Shown one piece after another: positions 1 to 10,492 of a DNA stretch of 64,000 bases. How positions within the stretch are numbered: position 1 is the stretch's first letter; the number at the start of each line of letters is the position of its first letter. Below the pieces are notes generated by a model that saw only the letters and a list, made by a program, of their open reading frames with translations, ran no database searches and was not told the origin of the DNA. A program made the position numbers and the translations under genes. The stretch covers positions 338,809-402,808 of the forward strand of contig JAAWWE010000002.1 in assembly GCA_021404525.1 (NCBI GenBank). The letters are read 5' to 3'. The stretch is from Rhodobiaceae bacterium (GTDB lineage: Bacteria; Pseudomonadota; Alphaproteobacteria; Parvibaculales; Parvibaculaceae).

Positions 1-838
1 CGTCTGGAGTATGCAGATCGTTGAAACGAATGTTAAAGCGTGCTTTGGCTTCTGCGGGAATAACATTCGTCGCCTCATTGTCGACGCTGACCTGCGTGAT
101 CTCCAGATTGGAGGGTTGAAAGTGCTCGGTGCCTTCGTCCAGCAATTCACTCGTCAGGCGCTGAAGCATGGCGACCAGGCGTGGCGTCGGATTGTCTGCT
201 AGGTGCGGATAGGCGACATGCCCCTGAGCCCCATAGGCCGTGATCCAGCCATTTGTGCTGCCGCGGCGACCAATCTTGATCATGTCACCAAGTTCTTGTG
301 GGTTGGTAGGCTCGCCCACAAGGCAATCATCAATTACCTCGCCCTGTGTCTGCATCCATTCGAGGACTTTCCGCGTTCCATTGATCGCCGGCCCTTCCTC
401 ATCACCTGTGATCAGAAGGCTGATGGAGCCTTTAACCCCACCCTCTGCCACAAGGCGGGAAACGGCTGATGCAAAGGCGGCGATAGACCCTTTCATGTCG
501 GTCGCGCCACGCCCCAGCAAAAGACCGTCTTGAATGACCGCGTCGAACGGGGCGACGCTCCAGGCTTTCGCATCTCCCACAGGCACAACATCAGTGTGAC
601 CGGCAAAGCAAAAATTAGGACCTTGCGTGCCCAACCGCGCATAAAGATTGTCCACGTCCGGTGTGTCTTTGTCACTGAACGGAAGGCGGGTGCATTGAAA
701 CCCGAGCGCTGTGAGGTGGGATTCCAGCAAATCCAGTGCGCCGCCCTCAACAGGGGTGACGCTCTGACAGCGGATCAGATCTTGAGCAAGAGAGACGGGG
801 TCAATCAGACCGCCGACTCCGGGTGTATCAGTTTCCAT
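1..838 (-). CDS. dapE: Succinyl-diaminopimelate desuccinylase DapE, C-terminus cut by window edge
   Basis: DapE is a cytoplasmic M20-family zinc hydrolase that removes succinate from N-succinyl-LL-diaminopimelate in lysine and peptidoglycan synthesis. Translating the minus strand from the ATG at 838 gives [10 protein letters not shown] followed by an uninterrupted M20 frame. It contains the zinc-ligand motif [12 protein letters not shown] near residue 73 and the [10 protein letters not shown] motif that supplies the bridging Asp. About 279 of the usual ~380 residues are inside the window; the last visible residues ([14 protein letters not shown], the dimerisation region) run into base 1. It lies 65 bp downstream of dapD on the same strand, so the two probably share a transcript. 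The start is chosen because it gives the normal family N-terminus; its ribosome binding site is weak. Confidence 0.93.
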   Translation of the reverse strand, partial: METDTPGVGGLIDPVSLAQDLIRCQSVTPVEGGALDLLESHLTALGFQCTRLPFSDKDTPDVDNLYARLGTQGPNFCFAGHTDVVPVGDAKAWSVAPFDAVIQDGLLLGRGATDMKGSIAAFASAVSRLVAEGGVKGSISLLITGDEEGPAINGTRKVLEWMQTQGEVIDDCLVGEPTNPQELGDMIKIGRRGSTNGWITAYGAQGHVAYPHLADNPTPRLVAMLQRLTSELLDEGTEHFQPSNLEITQVSVDNEATNVIPAEAKARFNIRFNDLHTPD

Positions 839-903
839 GACCCCGGTTTACCCGGTCGGGCAGGGGGCGGTCAAACCTGGGCAGGTTTTGCACGGTCGAG
901 CTT

Positions 904-1749
904 CTAGTCCCGCAGAAGCTCATTCACGGAAGTTTTCGACCGGGTGCGCTCATCCACGGTTTTAACGATCACGGCGCAGGCAAGGCTTGGGCCAGGGGTT
1001 CCGTCCGGGAGAGGTTTGCCAGGAAGGGCACCTGGGACCACAACGGAGTAAGGCGGCACATAGCCAATATGGGTCTCACCAGTGTCGCGGTTCACCACCT
1101 TGGTTGTTGATGTGATGAAGACGCCCATGGAGAGCACAGCGCCGGTGCCGACGATCACGCCTTCAGCCACTTCTGAGCGCGCACCAATAAAGCAGTTATC
1201 TTCAATGATGACAGGTCCGGCTTGCAGCGGTTCAAGAACACCACCAATGCCCGCACCACCTGAAATATGCACATTCTTGCCGATCTGAGCGCAGGACCCG
1301 ACGGTTGCCCAGGTGTCAACCATGGTGCCGCTATCGACGCGGGCGCCCAGATTGACAAAGGAGGGCATCAACACCGCACCGGGCGCGATATAAGCGGATC
1401 GGCGCACAATGGCACCTGGCACAGCCCGGAAACCAGCAGCAGCGAACTCTTGTGCGCCCCAGCCTTCAAACTTTGAAGGAACCTTGTCCCACCAGTTGGT
1501 CCCATTGCCGGGGCCACCTGCGATGGTTTCCATGTCATTCAGTCGGAAGGACAGAAGCACGGCTTTTTTCAGCCATTGATTGACCACCCAGCCCTTATCG
1601 CCTTTTTCGGCAACTCGAGCCTCCCCATTGTCCAATAGCGTCAGCGCTTCATTGACTGCGTCACGCACGTCACCAGTCGTTTTGGTGTCGATGGTTTCCA
1701 CATTGTCGAAAGCCGTGTCGATGATGGATTGAAGCTCTGCTGGGGTCAT
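904..1749 (-). CDS. dapD: 2,3,4,5-tetrahydropyridine-2,6-dicarboxylate N-succinyltransferase DapD
   Basis: DapD transfers succinyl from succinyl-CoA to tetrahydrodipicolinate, the step that creates DapE's pathway intermediate. The 281-residue product matches the usual family length. It has an N-terminal helical domain, then a left-handed beta-helix built of hexapeptide repeats (for example [19 protein letters not shown] and [19 protein letters not shown]), and a C-terminal cap. An in-frame ATG-less extension reaches 1830, but the ATG at 1749 is preceded by AAGGA at a good distance and gives the family-typical [11 protein letters not shown] start, so I use it. The order nucleotidase-dapD-dapE on one strand is common in alphaproteobacteria. 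Confidence 0.95.
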   Translation of the reverse strand: MTPAELQSIIDTAFDNVETIDTKTTGDVRDAVNEALTLLDNGEARVAEKGDKGWVVNQWLKKAVLLSFRLNDMETIAGGPGNGTNWWDKVPSKFEGWGAQEFAAAGFRAVPGAIVRRSAYIAPGAVLMPSFVNLGARVDSGTMVDTWATVGSCAQIGKNVHISGGAGIGGVLEPLQAGPVIIEDNCFIGARSEVAEGVIVGTGAVLSMGVFITSTTKVVNRDTGETHIGYVPPYSVVVPGALPGKPLPDGTPGPSLACAVIVKTVDERTRSKTSVNELLRD

Positions 1750-1906
1750 CTTGGGAAATCCTTGTTTCTCGGCAGCTTGTGCGCGCTTTTGAGCGCCGCG
1801 GCACCATAGCGGGGGGCAGAGGCTTGTCAACCAGGGCTTTCCAGTCGAAGTAGAAGCCCGCCAGTGCCTGGGATTTCGGCCAAAACAGGAGCGTTTAAGT
1901 GACAGC

Positions 1907-2626
1907 TTAGAGGCTCTGTAGGAATTCCGTCAGGTCGTCTGTTACGTGGTGCACATGGTCGCCATCAGCACCTTCGTGAGACATTTGCTGGTGCTTTTCC
2001 GGTCCCGGTTCGCCGGGGCGCACCCAGACGGTGGTCATGCCCATGTCGTGGGGCGCGAGCAGGTTCCGGGCGATGTCCTCAAACATGGCGGACCGTGTTG
2101 GGTCTATGCCCGTACCGGAAACAAACCGCGCATAGGCTTGAGGCGCCGGTTTGGGCGTGTAGTCGACGGCCACAATGTCATAGACAGCGTCAAAATGGTG
2201 GGTAATTCCCAGCTGTTCCGTAACGTTCTCTGCGTGCGCTACCGTTCCGTTGGTGAAGATCACTTTGCGGCCAGGAAGCCGCTCAATCGCTTCGTTCAGC
2301 GCATCCGCCGGTGCAATATGGCTCACATCAATCTGGTGCACATAATCCAGGAACGCCTTCGGTGCGAGATCATGCACTTTCATCAGGCCGTTAAGCGTCG
2401 TGCCATGCTCAACATAATAAAGCTTCTGCAGGCGCCGGGCTTCTTCCGGATCAACGTTTAAATAGTCTGAAATGAAGTCCCGCATTCGCACATCCACCTG
2501 CGAAAACAGATCGCATTCTGGCGGATAAAGCGTGTTGTCCAGGTCAAAAACCCAAGTCTCAATGTGGAGAAAATCGGGGTTTTTTAGGCTGTGCTGGGCT
2601 TCTTCAGACATATCAATGGCACTCAT
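1907..2626 (-). CDS. HAD-superfamily pyrimidine 5'-nucleotidase-like phosphatase
   Basis: A 239-residue haloacid-dehalogenase phosphatase. Motif I is [12 protein letters not shown] (nucleophile and acid/base Asp), motif II is IFTNGT, and KPAPQAY supplies the motif III Lys, followed by an acidic motif IV region (FEDIARN). The C1-type cap lies between motifs I and II, as in the SDT1/PynA group that hydrolyses pyrimidine nucleotides or their damaged derivatives. Substrate is inferred from family only. The ATG at 2626 (MSAIDMSEE) is chosen; a second ATG five codons later is nearly as good, and a longer reading to 2707 would collide with the divergent cyclase gene. It sits upstream of dapD, with which it is often found. 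Confidence 0.82.
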   Translation of the reverse strand: MSAIDMSEEAQHSLKNPDFLHIETWVFDLDNTLYPPECDLFSQVDVRMRDFISDYLNVDPEEARRLQKLYYVEHGTTLNGLMKVHDLAPKAFLDYVHQIDVSHIAPADALNEAIERLPGRKVIFTNGTVAHAENVTEQLGITHHFDAVYDIVAVDYTPKPAPQAYARFVSGTGIDPTRSAMFEDIARNLLAPHDMGMTTVWVRPGEPGPEKHQQMSHEGADGDHVHHVTDDLTEFLQSL

Positions 2627-2707
2627 GTTGCTGAGCCGCACTCTGCCGATGCATTCACCAATTGGCAACCAACTTAAAGCACTGCTTAAAGGCCCATTAA
2701 GAGCCAA

Positions 2708-4573
2708 TTGTTAGGGTTGCGACCTGTTCTGTTGAGTTCGAAGGTCCCCGTTTTGACGTCTAGCGCGCGCAGTGATCTACCTCCACTGGAGTTGATTGAT
2801 GATGAAGCATCAATCGCGCCGCGCGCGCTGCTGCAGCGTTTCCGTGGGCCGGGTCTTCTGTTGGCACAAAACGGTGACGTGCTCGCAAAAAATGACGCAG
2901 GCGATGACCTTATGACTTTATTGGCGGCGAGCTCAGGACAACCGCTGGATCAGATCAGCGAAACCGCGAACGCCTTCCTGAATGTTGGCCGCACAGGCAC
3001 GCCGCTCTCCAAACGCATCGTCGTTCCGGCGAAGGCGGCCGACGAGGGTAACTTGACCTATGATATTACGGCGCTTCCTGTAGATATCTCAAATGGCACA
3101 GGTACGAGCATCCTTTTGCTTGCTCGAAATGTTTCGCTGGAAGGCAATCTCGTAGAGGCGCTCGTGAGCTCGCGCGCGCTCTATCGGGATCTGGCGGACT
3201 GCTCTGGCGACTTTGTCTGGGAAGTCGATGCATCGTCACGGTTTTCCTTCGTCAGCCCGCAAGGAATTGTCGGCTATCTGCCCCTGGCCCTAAATGGGGC
3301 CTCGCCCGCGGGCTTGGCCATGGATCCTCACGAAGCCGGGCACCTCGTGGCATTGTTTGGGGCGCGAGAACCAATCACGGAAACCGAGGTTTGGATTCGC
3401 GGAGAAGATGGGAATGCTGCCTGTCTTATTGCGTCGGTTCGACCACTGACTGACGATCGTGGGGAGTGGTGCGGTGCGCGCGGCGTGGCCCGTGATGTAA
3501 CCGCTGACCGTCGTCGCGCACGCGAGCTCGACGAGCAGCGCGACGATGACGCGCTCATCTCCGCAATTGCCCGGGCGATCCAACAGGAAATGCAACCACG
3601 TGACATGCTCCGGGCGGCAGCACGTGTTTTGGTAACGTCATTCCAGGCCGCCGCCGCGTGGATTTTGCCTCTGCAAGCTGACGGCAGCCCATTGAAGCCG
3701 GCAGCGCGCCATGTCGACTCAACGATGGCAACAGATCTGCCAGACCCGGATTTCGCGAACCTGATAGACACCGCCATTCCATCAGATGAGCAGGCGCAGC
3801 CTTACCAGATCTGGCGGGAGGGGCCATTCCTTTGCCTCCTCACCCACCATTGGGACGTCGTGAACGGGCTTGTCGTGCTGCTAGACACCGCCGGGCGTGC
3901 AGAGGCCATGTTGGCTCATGCGGCAGATCACTTGTCAAATGCGATTGAGCATGCACGCCAGCTCCGTGAGTTGGATCGGTTATCCAGGACCGACGAATTG
4001 ACGGGACTGTTAAACCGGCGCGCCTTCATTGCAGGTGTGAGTGAAAGCTTGGCGATGCATACCGGTGAGGACGCGGCGGGCAATCTCATGTTTATCGACA
4101 TGGACAATTTCAAGGCCGTCAATGACACCTATGGTCATCCCGTTGGCGATGCGTTGCTGATATCGCTGTCTTCTTTGATGGGAGATGCGATCGCCGATCT
4201 GCCCAGCGGAGACCATCTTGCAGCGCGGCTGGGGGGCGATGAATTTGCCGTGTGGATCGGTGCCTGCGGCGAAGCGCCAGGGGCACTGGCGGCCCTTACG
4301 GCAGAGCGGTTAGTCCGCGCCTTTAATCTGATTGCGGCTGAATATGGTGAGGAGGTCTTACCGGGTCTCTCCATCGGGATCGCAAGCGCCAACCCGGACG
4401 AGAAGCTTCAGAGCCTTATGGCCCGTGCAGACCAGACTCTTTATCAGGTGAAACGGTCAGGCAAGGGAACCTGGAAAATGGCGTCTGAGGACAAGGGCAT
4501 GAGCTTCGAGGAAACAGGCCGATCGACGGGCGACATGCAGACGGTCGGGAAACTGTCAGAAGGTGCATCATGA
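2708..4573 (+). CDS. Diguanylate cyclase with PAS-like and GAF-like input domains
   Basis: A roughly 620-residue signalling protein that probably makes cyclic-di-GMP. Residues ~25-140 form an uncharacterised sensory region. Residues ~155-270 look like a PAS domain (GDFVWEVDASSRFSFVSPQG) ending in the usual RDVTADRRRA linker. Residues ~285-420 are GAF-like, and ~425-590 form the GGDEF domain, with LTGLLNRRAF, MFIDMDNFKAVND and the intact catalytic loop RLGGDEF. The RxxD inhibitory I-site expected five residues before GGDEF is absent, so product inhibition may be missing. There is no transmembrane segment. The start is uncertain: the frame opens with TTG at 2708 and no good ATG follows for many codons. 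Its stop overlaps the next start as ATGA, implying translational coupling. Confidence 0.85.
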   Translation: MLGLRPVLLSSKVPVLTSSARSDLPPLELIDDEASIAPRALLQRFRGPGLLLAQNGDVLAKNDAGDDLMTLLAASSGQPLDQISETANAFLNVGRTGTPLSKRIVVPAKAADEGNLTYDITALPVDISNGTGTSILLLARNVSLEGNLVEALVSSRALYRDLADCSGDFVWEVDASSRFSFVSPQGIVGYLPLALNGASPAGLAMDPHEAGHLVALFGAREPITETEVWIRGEDGNAACLIASVRPLTDDRGEWCGARGVARDVTADRRRARELDEQRDDDALISAIARAIQQEMQPRDMLRAAARVLVTSFQAAAAWILPLQADGSPLKPAARHVDSTMATDLPDPDFANLIDTAIPSDEQAQPYQIWREGPFLCLLTHHWDVVNGLVVLLDTAGRAEAMLAHAADHLSNAIEHARQLRELDRLSRTDELTGLLNRRAFIAGVSESLAMHTGEDAAGNLMFIDMDNFKAVNDTYGHPVGDALLISLSSLMGDAIADLPSGDHLAARLGGDEFAVWIGACGEAPGALAALTAERLVRAFNLIAAEYGEEVLPGLSIGIASANPDEKLQSLMARADQTLYQVKRSGKGTWKMASEDKGMSFEETGRSTGDMQTVGKLSEGAS

Positions 4574-5838
4574 AGAACCTGTTGAAAAGGATGTTCAGCT
4601 GGCGACGTTTGCCGAGTGATCTGAGCTATGAAGACGCCCGCGCCGTTCTAGAGAAGCACTCGAGGGTTGCCAAACGCGAACTGGCGTCCCGGACGGATGC
4701 CCCTCGTGAGGTGCTGTACTACCTGTCGGAAGACGAACTGCTCGATGTGCGGGTTGCTGTCGCTGCGAACCCATCAACGCCGATCCAGGCCAGTGAGATT
4801 TTGGTGGACGACCCAGAAGAGATGGTGCGTGTGGAGCTTGCACGGCGGATCTCGAAATTGGTGCCCGGCGCCGATGAACATATGCAGGAAGATTTATTGG
4901 AGCGGGTCATTGCGCTCGTTGAAAAACTCGCCGCTGACAAACTTCCACGGGTGCGTGCGATCGTCGCTGAGGAAATCAAAGCAACAGAAAATGTACCGGC
5001 ACGCATAGTCAAGAAGCTCGCCAAGGACGTGGAAATATCCGTGGCAGCCCCCGTGCTTGAATATTCACCCCTCCTATCAGATGCAGATTTGATGGAACTT
5101 ATCGCAGGCAGTGCGGTGGATGGTGCGGCGGAAGCCATTGCGCGTCGGGAAAACGTTGGGGAAGAGATCGTCGAGAAAGTTGCGCGCTCACTCGACATAC
5201 CTGCCGTGACGGCGCTGCTCGCCAACCCGAATGTGCAGATCAGGGAAGATACGCTCGACCTGCTGATCACCAAAGCGATCGATATTGAAGCGCTGCACGA
5301 GCCGCTGGTGATGCGACCCAATCTATCCATTCGTGCCATCAAACGGATCGCGAGTTTCGTCGCTAGGTCGCTTCTGGAGGACCTGTTGGCGCGCGAAGGG
5401 TTGGACGACGAGACCCAGAAAGAGCTGCGTGACCGGGTTATGGAGCGCGTCGATGGTGAAGATGGTACTGAGAAACTGGATGCGACCCTCGCGTCCGTTC
5501 GCCAGGCCTATGAAGCAGGCAAACTGGATAATTCTGCGATTACAACGCTTGCCGATACTGGTCAGCGTGAATGCCTGAACATGGCGCTCTCGCTCTTGGT
5601 TGAAGTGCCGGTGAAAAAAATCACGGAGATCATGGAAGCCAAGTCTCCAGAGGGGATCACATCTATCTGCTGGAAAGCGGAGCTGAGTATGCGAACAGCG
5701 CTGGCGGTCCAAAAGGCGCTGCATATAAAACACACAGACCTGCTGCTGCCAAAAAACGGGTTCGAATACCCGCTTGAAGAAAAGAAGATGAACCTGCAAC
5801 TGGCCTTCTTTGAAGTGCCGCCTAAGGGTGAGAAATAG
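4570..5838 (+). CDS. DUF2336 HEAT-like repeat protein
   Basis: A 422-residue, strongly helical, acidic protein of the alphaproteobacterial DUF2336 family. It is built from short antiparallel helix pairs of HEAT type, seen as repeated DVRVAVAANPSTP, RVRAIVAEEI and QIREDTLDLL units from residue ~40 to ~300. The C-terminal ~100 residues are less repetitive. There is no signal peptide or membrane segment, so it is probably a cytoplasmic scaffold or adaptor. The biochemical role is not known to me. It begins inside the stop codon of the diguanylate cyclase gene (ATGA), so the two products are likely made in fixed proportion and may work together. It ends 12 bp before the convergent DUF1036 gene. 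Confidence 0.85.
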   Translation: MKNLLKRMFSWRRLPSDLSYEDARAVLEKHSRVAKRELASRTDAPREVLYYLSEDELLDVRVAVAANPSTPIQASEILVDDPEEMVRVELARRISKLVPGADEHMQEDLLERVIALVEKLAADKLPRVRAIVAEEIKATENVPARIVKKLAKDVEISVAAPVLEYSPLLSDADLMELIAGSAVDGAAEAIARRENVGEEIVEKVARSLDIPAVTALLANPNVQIREDTLDLLITKAIDIEALHEPLVMRPNLSIRAIKRIASFVARSLLEDLLAREGLDDETQKELRDRVMERVDGEDGTEKLDATLASVRQAYEAGKLDNSAITTLADTGQRECLNMALSLLVEVPVKKITEIMEAKSPEGITSICWKAELSMRTALAVQKALHIKHTDLLLPKNGFEYPLEEKKMNLQLAFFEVPPKGEK

Positions 5839-5850
5839 AAACGAGACCAG

Positions 5851-6885
5851 CTATTTCAGCGTTTCGGTCCAGACAAGTGCTTCTCCGGTATCTATCCGCT
5901 TAAAACCGGTGTCATCAAAACCGCGTTCAGGGCAATTCTCTCGTCCCTCAATCTCAAACCGCGTCCCTTTTGTGCAGAAAGTATGGTTGCCTGCCCAAAC
6001 CAAATCTTGACTGGCGCGCCGAGCGACAAGGCCACCGCCGTCTACCGCTTCTGCATAAGTGTAATAGTACTGTTCTTTGAGCTCGCCTTTGATGGCTTTT
6101 TCACAACGGTCAGGTTCAATGCGGATCCAACCGCTTGAGGAAAAGTCCTCACCACTCTGATAGCCCACCGCGGCCCAGACAAGGAAGTCCGTGGTGTTGC
6201 AGATCGATAGGCCCGTAGCGGCCTGACGTTGCTCTGCGCTCTCGATAAGCGCATTGAAGAGCGCAGATGTGATTTTGCCATCTGCTCGAAGATTGATCGA
6301 TTGCTGAAAGTTCGTGATGGCAGTTGTCGTACGCCTGCCGCTCAACCCGTCTATCTGCGAAATGCTGGCGCCCGTATCGCGCAACAGTCTCTGGGCACCA
6401 GCGATTTCTGCTCGCTTTAGAGGGTAATTGCTGGGTTCCGAGAAGGTCGTTGTCCACTTGTTGCCGGTGCGTGTTTCAACACGGGTAAAGTCGAAACCGT
6501 CAAACCCGCGCGTGGCGCAATTTGTTCGGTCATTGACGAGAAAATCCCCTGGCGCTGTGCAGAAGCGGTCTGAGCCGCTGAAGTATTTTGTGCCACCCTC
6601 ATGCGCATCGATCGAGCGGGCAAAAACATAATACTCCTCATATTCAATGCGCCCGGGAAGGACAGCATTGCAGGAACCGGGGAGAATGCGAAACCAACCC
6701 TGGCTTTGCCAACCTTCGTCGGTTTCATAGCCAATCGCGGCATCGAGCACATAGGTCGTGGTATTGCAGAAGCGATATTCTGCTTGCGCTGGGGAGATAA
6801 GGGAAAAGAAGGCGAGGCAGAAAAAAACGGCCGCTGCGCCATAATACTGAGTGGACCATCGCAGGCCGCCGCTAACGTCGTTCAT
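5851..6885 (-). CDS. Secreted protein with two DUF1036 domains around a peptidoglycan-binding-like segment
   Basis: The 344-residue product starts with an Sec signal peptide (hydrophobic AAAVFFCLAFFSLISPAQA, cleavage near residue 35). Two DUF1036 domains follow, at ~37-145 (FCNTTTYVLDAAIGYETDEGW) and ~225-344 (ICNTTDFLVWAAVGYQSGEDF). Each carries a similar pattern of Cys residues and a closing RGFD motif. Between them, at ~165-220, is a helical segment with a PG_binding_1-like pattern (TTTAITNFQQSINLRADGKI). It is therefore probably periplasmic and cell-wall associated; no enzymatic role is recognised. The ATG at 6885 has GGGAAAT in front and opens directly onto the signal peptide. Upstream in-frame codons to 7110 overlap argB and are not used. 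Confidence 0.82.
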   Translation of the reverse strand: MNDVSGGLRWSTQYYGAAAVFFCLAFFSLISPAQAEYRFCNTTTYVLDAAIGYETDEGWQSQGWFRILPGSCNAVLPGRIEYEEYYVFARSIDAHEGGTKYFSGSDRFCTAPGDFLVNDRTNCATRGFDGFDFTRVETRTGNKWTTTFSEPSNYPLKRAEIAGAQRLLRDTGASISQIDGLSGRRTTTAITNFQQSINLRADGKITSALFNALIESAEQRQAATGLSICNTTDFLVWAAVGYQSGEDFSSSGWIRIEPDRCEKAIKGELKEQYYYTYAEAVDGGGLVARRASQDLVWAGNHTFCTKGTRFEIEGRENCPERGFDDTGFKRIDTGEALVWTETLK

Positions 6886-7003
6886 ATTTCCCGACCCAAA
6901 ACACATGCCCCCCGGCCAAGTTTCTTTGGGCAGACAATAGCATTCTGGGGAGACCTGCCAAGTGGTCATAGGGCGCCACGGTGAGTTTGTGGTCTCTTGC
7001 TTG

Positions 7004-7906
7004 CTAACTCTCTTTAATGAGGGTGCCGACACCATGTTCGGTGAAAAGTTCCAGCAGGACCGCGTGAGGTACCCGACCGTCCAGTATGACCACGGCTTCC
7101 ACACCGTCATTCACCGCATCAATGCAAGTTTCAAGCTTGGGGATCATGCCGCCGGAAATGGTTCCGTCCGCCATCAATGCCTTGGCTTCCGCAATGGTAA
7201 GGCCGGTGACGAGCTTTCCTTCTTTGTCGAGGACACCACTCACATCTGTAAGGAGGAGCAGGCGTTTCGAGCCAGTTGCAGCAGCAATGGCGCCTGCAGC
7301 TGTATCAGCATTGATATTATAGGTATCGCCTTTTTCGGAGACACCAAGCGGCGCGATCACCGGAATAATGTCAGAGGCAATCATGGTTTCCAGAATTTCC
7401 GGATTGACCGTCTGAGGCTCACCCACAAATCCAAGGTCGACCACCTTCTCCACATTGGAGTCCGGGTCGTGTTTTTGAGCGACTTTCCGAGCGATCAAGA
7501 GATTGCCATCTTTGCCGGACAGCCCAACCGCCCGGCCACCAGCCTGATTGAGCGCGCCGACAATCTGTTTGTTGATGGAGCCGGCAAGCACCATCTCCAC
7601 AACGTCAACGGTGTTTTTGTCGGTCACTCGAAGACCATCAGAAAAAGTGCTCTCAATATTGAGCTTTTTCAGCATGGCACCAATCTGCGGGCCGCCGCCA
7701 TGGACGACAATCGGGTTAATGCCGGATTGTTTGAGCAGGACGATGTCGCGGGCGAACTGCGCTGACAGTTCAGCGTCGCCCATGGCGTGCCCGCCATATT
7801 TCACGACAACCGTCCGCTTGTCGTAGCGCTGCATGTAAGGCAGTGCTTCAGAGAGGATTTTTGCCCGGTCGATCCCGGTCTCTGGGTCGTTTTCTTGATC
7901 GATCAT
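7004..7906 (-). CDS. argB: Acetylglutamate kinase ArgB
   Basis: ArgB phosphorylates N-acetylglutamate, the second step of arginine biosynthesis. The 300-residue protein has the amino-acid-kinase fold: [10 protein letters not shown] (phosphate-binding Lys and Gly loop) near residue 35, [10 protein letters not shown] near 68, and [26 protein letters not shown] near 195-220, where the Asn/Asp contact substrate and ATP. The N-terminal ~25 residues form the extension that gives arginine-sensitive hexamers in many bacteria. It is the last gene of the rpmH-rnpA-yidC-engB cluster, 76 bp after engB. The Shine-Dalgarno signal is weak, so the exact start is the least certain part. Confidence 0.95.
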   Translation of the reverse strand: MIDQENDPETGIDRAKILSEALPYMQRYDKRTVVVKYGGHAMGDAELSAQFARDIVLLKQSGINPIVVHGGGPQIGAMLKKLNIESTFSDGLRVTDKNTVDVVEMVLAGSINKQIVGALNQAGGRAVGLSGKDGNLLIARKVAQKHDPDSNVEKVVDLGFVGEPQTVNPEILETMIASDIIPVIAPLGVSEKGDTYNINADTAAGAIAAATGSKRLLLLTDVSGVLDKEGKLVTGLTIAEAKALMADGTISGGMIPKLETCIDAVNDGVEAVVILDGRVPHAVLLELFTEHGVGTLIKES

Positions 7907-7982
7907 CGCTGCTATCTGATGGCCGCGCCTTCAAAAACGCTTGCCTGCCCCCTGCATTGTGAGCCTGGTATCGCGTCAGGCC

Positions 7983-8666
7983 TTACGTGCCAGCTTTATA
8001 TCCCATGGGCGCAAGCTCTGCCAGTTCAGCAATATGGGCACGGAGCTCAGGAATGCCCGTGCCTTTTTCAGACGATGTAACCGCAATTTCCGGAAATGCC
8101 GCGACATGTTTGCGCAGCTGGGCCTTGGTTGCTTCCAGCCGTTTCTCGATCTGGCCTTTTTTGAGCTTGTCCGCCTTGGTGAGCACGATGAGGTAGGAGA
8201 CTGCTGCCTTGTCCAGCATGGCCATGACCTCCTCATCATTCTTCTTGATGCCATGGCGGGCATCAATGAGCAGCAGCACCCGGCGCAGCGTGGCGCGGCC
8301 CTGCAGATAGGTCATCACCAGATCGGTCCAGCTCGCAATTCGGTCTTTCGATTCCCGGGCATAGCCATAGCCGGGCAGGTCGACCAGAAAGAGGCCCTCG
8401 CGACCGGGCTGCCCAAGGGTGAAATAGTTCACTTCCTGGGTGCGGCCGGGTGTGTTGGATGTGCGCGCGAGTGTCTTGCGGCCTGTCATCGCATTGACGA
8501 GGCTCGACTTCCCTACATTGGACCGCCCCGCAAAGGCGATCTCCGGCAGCGGGTCATTCGGCAGACCGTCCAGATTGACGACACCCTTCACAAAGGTGCA
8601 GGGCTGCGCAAAGAGCCAGTGGCCCTTGTTTAGCCGTGCCTGTTCTTCAGGAGTGTCGTCGCCCAT
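7983..8666 (-). CDS. engB: Ribosome biogenesis GTP-binding protein EngB/YihA
   Basis: A small TRAFAC-class GTPase that acts in late assembly of the large ribosomal subunit. The 227-residue product has G1 [11 protein letters not shown] near residue 50, a G2 Thr in SNTPGRTQ, G3 DLPGYG near 100, G4 LTKADK near 160 and a G5 SSEKGTG region, all intact and correctly spaced. There is no extra domain. It begins only 5 bp after the yidC stop, which supports one transcript and links membrane-protein insertion, RNA processing and ribosome assembly in this cluster. No strong ribosome binding site is seen, consistent with re-initiation after yidC. Confidence 0.95.
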   Translation of the reverse strand: MGDDTPEEQARLNKGHWLFAQPCTFVKGVVNLDGLPNDPLPEIAFAGRSNVGKSSLVNAMTGRKTLARTSNTPGRTQEVNYFTLGQPGREGLFLVDLPGYGYARESKDRIASWTDLVMTYLQGRATLRRVLLLIDARHGIKKNDEEVMAMLDKAAVSYLIVLTKADKLKKGQIEKRLEATKAQLRKHVAAFPEIAVTSSEKGTGIPELRAHIAELAELAPMGYKAGT

Positions 8667-8671
8667 GTGCG

Positions 8672-10483
8672 TCAGGTTTCATCTTTGCTGGCGGACCGTT
8701 TGAAGATTTTCTCCAGGCCGAGGTTTGAGAAAAGCTCAATCGGCACACCCTGCCGGCGCATGATGACGCCTTGCTGCAGAACAGACAGCAGGTTGTTCCA
8801 TGCCCAGTAAATGACCAGACCCGCAGGGAAGCTTGCCAGGATGAAAACGAAGAAGACCGGCATCCAGGTGAAGATCATCTGCTGAGTGGGATCAGCTGGC
8901 GCCGGGTTCATGCGCTGTTGGACAAACATGGTGATGCCCATAAGGAGCGGCCACACGCCAACCATCAGAAGCGATGGGGGATCCCACGGGATCAGTCCGA
9001 ATAGGTTGAACAATGTTGTCGGGTCGGGCGCTGAGAGGTCCTGGATCCAGCCATAGAAGGGCGCATGGCGCATTTCGATGGTGACAAACAGAACCTTATA
9101 GAGCGCAAAGAAGACAGGGATCTGAATGAGGACAGGCAGGCAACCGGCAAGCGGGTTCACCTTTTCCTTCTTATAGAGCTCCATGATCTCCTGCTGTTGC
9201 TTCATCTTGTCGTCAGCATATTGATCCCGCAGCTTTTCCATGTCCGGCTGCAGCTTCTTCATCTTGCTCATTGCTTCGTAAGAGCGGTTGGCAAGCGGGA
9301 AGAAGAAGATCTTGATGATGACCGTGACGATCAGAATGGCGATGCCGAAATTGCCGACAATGTCGAAGACGTAATCGAGGCCCAGGAAAAGCGGCTTGGT
9401 AAGGAAGTAGAACCAGCCCCAATCAATCATCAGCTCAAAGCGGAAGATGCCTTCTTCATCATAAGCATCAATCATCTCGACCACTTTGGCACCGGCATAA
9501 AGCCGCGCTGTATGGTTGAGGGAGGCGCCGGGAGCAGCCGTCAGTCCGTCGACCACCAGATAGTCTGTCTGATAGACATTCTTCCGTGGGTTCGGCCCCT
9601 CAGAGAAGCGCGCATCAAAGTTGACGCCTTGTTCGGGGATGAGAACCGTTGCCCAATATTTATCGGTGATGCCGAGCCAGCCTTCATTGGCAGTATATTT
9701 TATTTCGCGGTCTTCAAGGATCTCATCATAGTCAATCTCGACAAGGCCTTCTTCTTCGCCAAGGACGCCGATCATACCTTCATGCAGAATGAAGAAGCCT
9801 TCAATCTCCGGCGTGCCCGTGCGCGATACCAGGCCATAAGGATAGAGCGTGACAGGTGCGCCAGTATTGTTGGTGACATTCTGGTCGACGGTGAACATGT
9901 AGTTCTCGTCGATCGTGATCGTGCGATTGAAGATGAGCCCTTCGCCATTGTCATATGTCAGCGTGACCGAGCCATTTGCGGCGAGCGATGAGCCAGCAGG
10001 GGCTGTCCAGACCGTGTCACGGCTTGGCAGCTTGAGGCCCGCGGATGCCGGTGCCGACCAACCAAACTCGGCGAAATAGGGAGAGATGGAGTTCGCGGGG
10101 GAGAAGAGGACGATTTCAGGTGAGGTCGGGTCTACCGTTTCGCGGTAAGTGTGCAATTGCAGATCGTCGATCCGTGCGCCTGTGAGCGAGATGGAGCCAG
10201 CCACAAGATCTGTGTTGATCTGCACGCGCTCGCTTTGTGTGAGTGCAAGATCACGCGGCAGACCTGTGAGTAGAGTGGAATCGCCAAGGTCGGCGGGGCT
10301 ATTGGGTCGGCTCTCAAGTACCTGAGGGATTGCCGATTCAGCGGCTGCTTCCTGCGCTGCGGCAATTTCTGCCTGCTGCGCGCGCTCCGCTTCCATCTTC
10401 GGCTCAATAAAGAAATATTGCCATCCCGCAAGAACGGCCATCGATAGGACGGCGGCAAGAAGTAAGTTCCTATTGTCAGACAT
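8672..10483 (-). CDS. yidC: Membrane protein insertase YidC
   Basis: YidC inserts and folds inner-membrane proteins, alone or with SecYEG. The 603-residue length is typical of Gram-negative YidC. An N-terminal signal-anchor helix ([20 protein letters not shown]) is followed by the large periplasmic beta-supersandwich domain to ~345. The conserved insertase core follows, starting at [18 protein letters not shown]. It has the cytoplasmic helical hairpin around [21 protein letters not shown] and the positively charged Arg of the hydrophilic groove region in [17 protein letters not shown]. Further membrane helices end near residue 580, followed by a short basic tail ([10 protein letters not shown]). 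It lies 9 bp after rnpA and 5 bp before engB. No yidD-like gene is present between rnpA and yidC. Confidence 0.97.
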   Translation of the reverse strand: MSDNRNLLLAAVLSMAVLAGWQYFFIEPKMEAERAQQAEIAAAQEAAAESAIPQVLESRPNSPADLGDSTLLTGLPRDLALTQSERVQINTDLVAGSISLTGARIDDLQLHTYRETVDPTSPEIVLFSPANSISPYFAEFGWSAPASAGLKLPSRDTVWTAPAGSSLAANGSVTLTYDNGEGLIFNRTITIDENYMFTVDQNVTNNTGAPVTLYPYGLVSRTGTPEIEGFFILHEGMIGVLGEEEGLVEIDYDEILEDREIKYTANEGWLGITDKYWATVLIPEQGVNFDARFSEGPNPRKNVYQTDYLVVDGLTAAPGASLNHTARLYAGAKVVEMIDAYDEEGIFRFELMIDWGWFYFLTKPLFLGLDYVFDIVGNFGIAILIVTVIIKIFFFPLANRSYEAMSKMKKLQPDMEKLRDQYADDKMKQQQEIMELYKKEKVNPLAGCLPVLIQIPVFFALYKVLFVTIEMRHAPFYGWIQDLSAPDPTTLFNLFGLIPWDPPSLLMVGVWPLLMGITMFVQQRMNPAPADPTQQMIFTWMPVFFVFILASFPAGLVIYWAWNNLLSVLQQGVIMRRQGVPIELFSNLGLEKIFKRSASKDET

Positions 10484-10492
10484 GAACTAAGA

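Noticed and set aside
5832..5857. GAAATAG/CTATTTC stem between two convergent stops
   Set aside because: The stem is short and AT-rich with a long loop, and it mainly reflects each gene's TAG stop; not convincing as a terminator.
6962..7765. Rightward open frame of 267 codons
   Set aside because: It is antisense to argB, whose motifs are all intact.
9065..9991. Long rightward open frame of 308 codons
   Set aside because: It lies completely inside yidC on the other strand and shows no recognisable motif.
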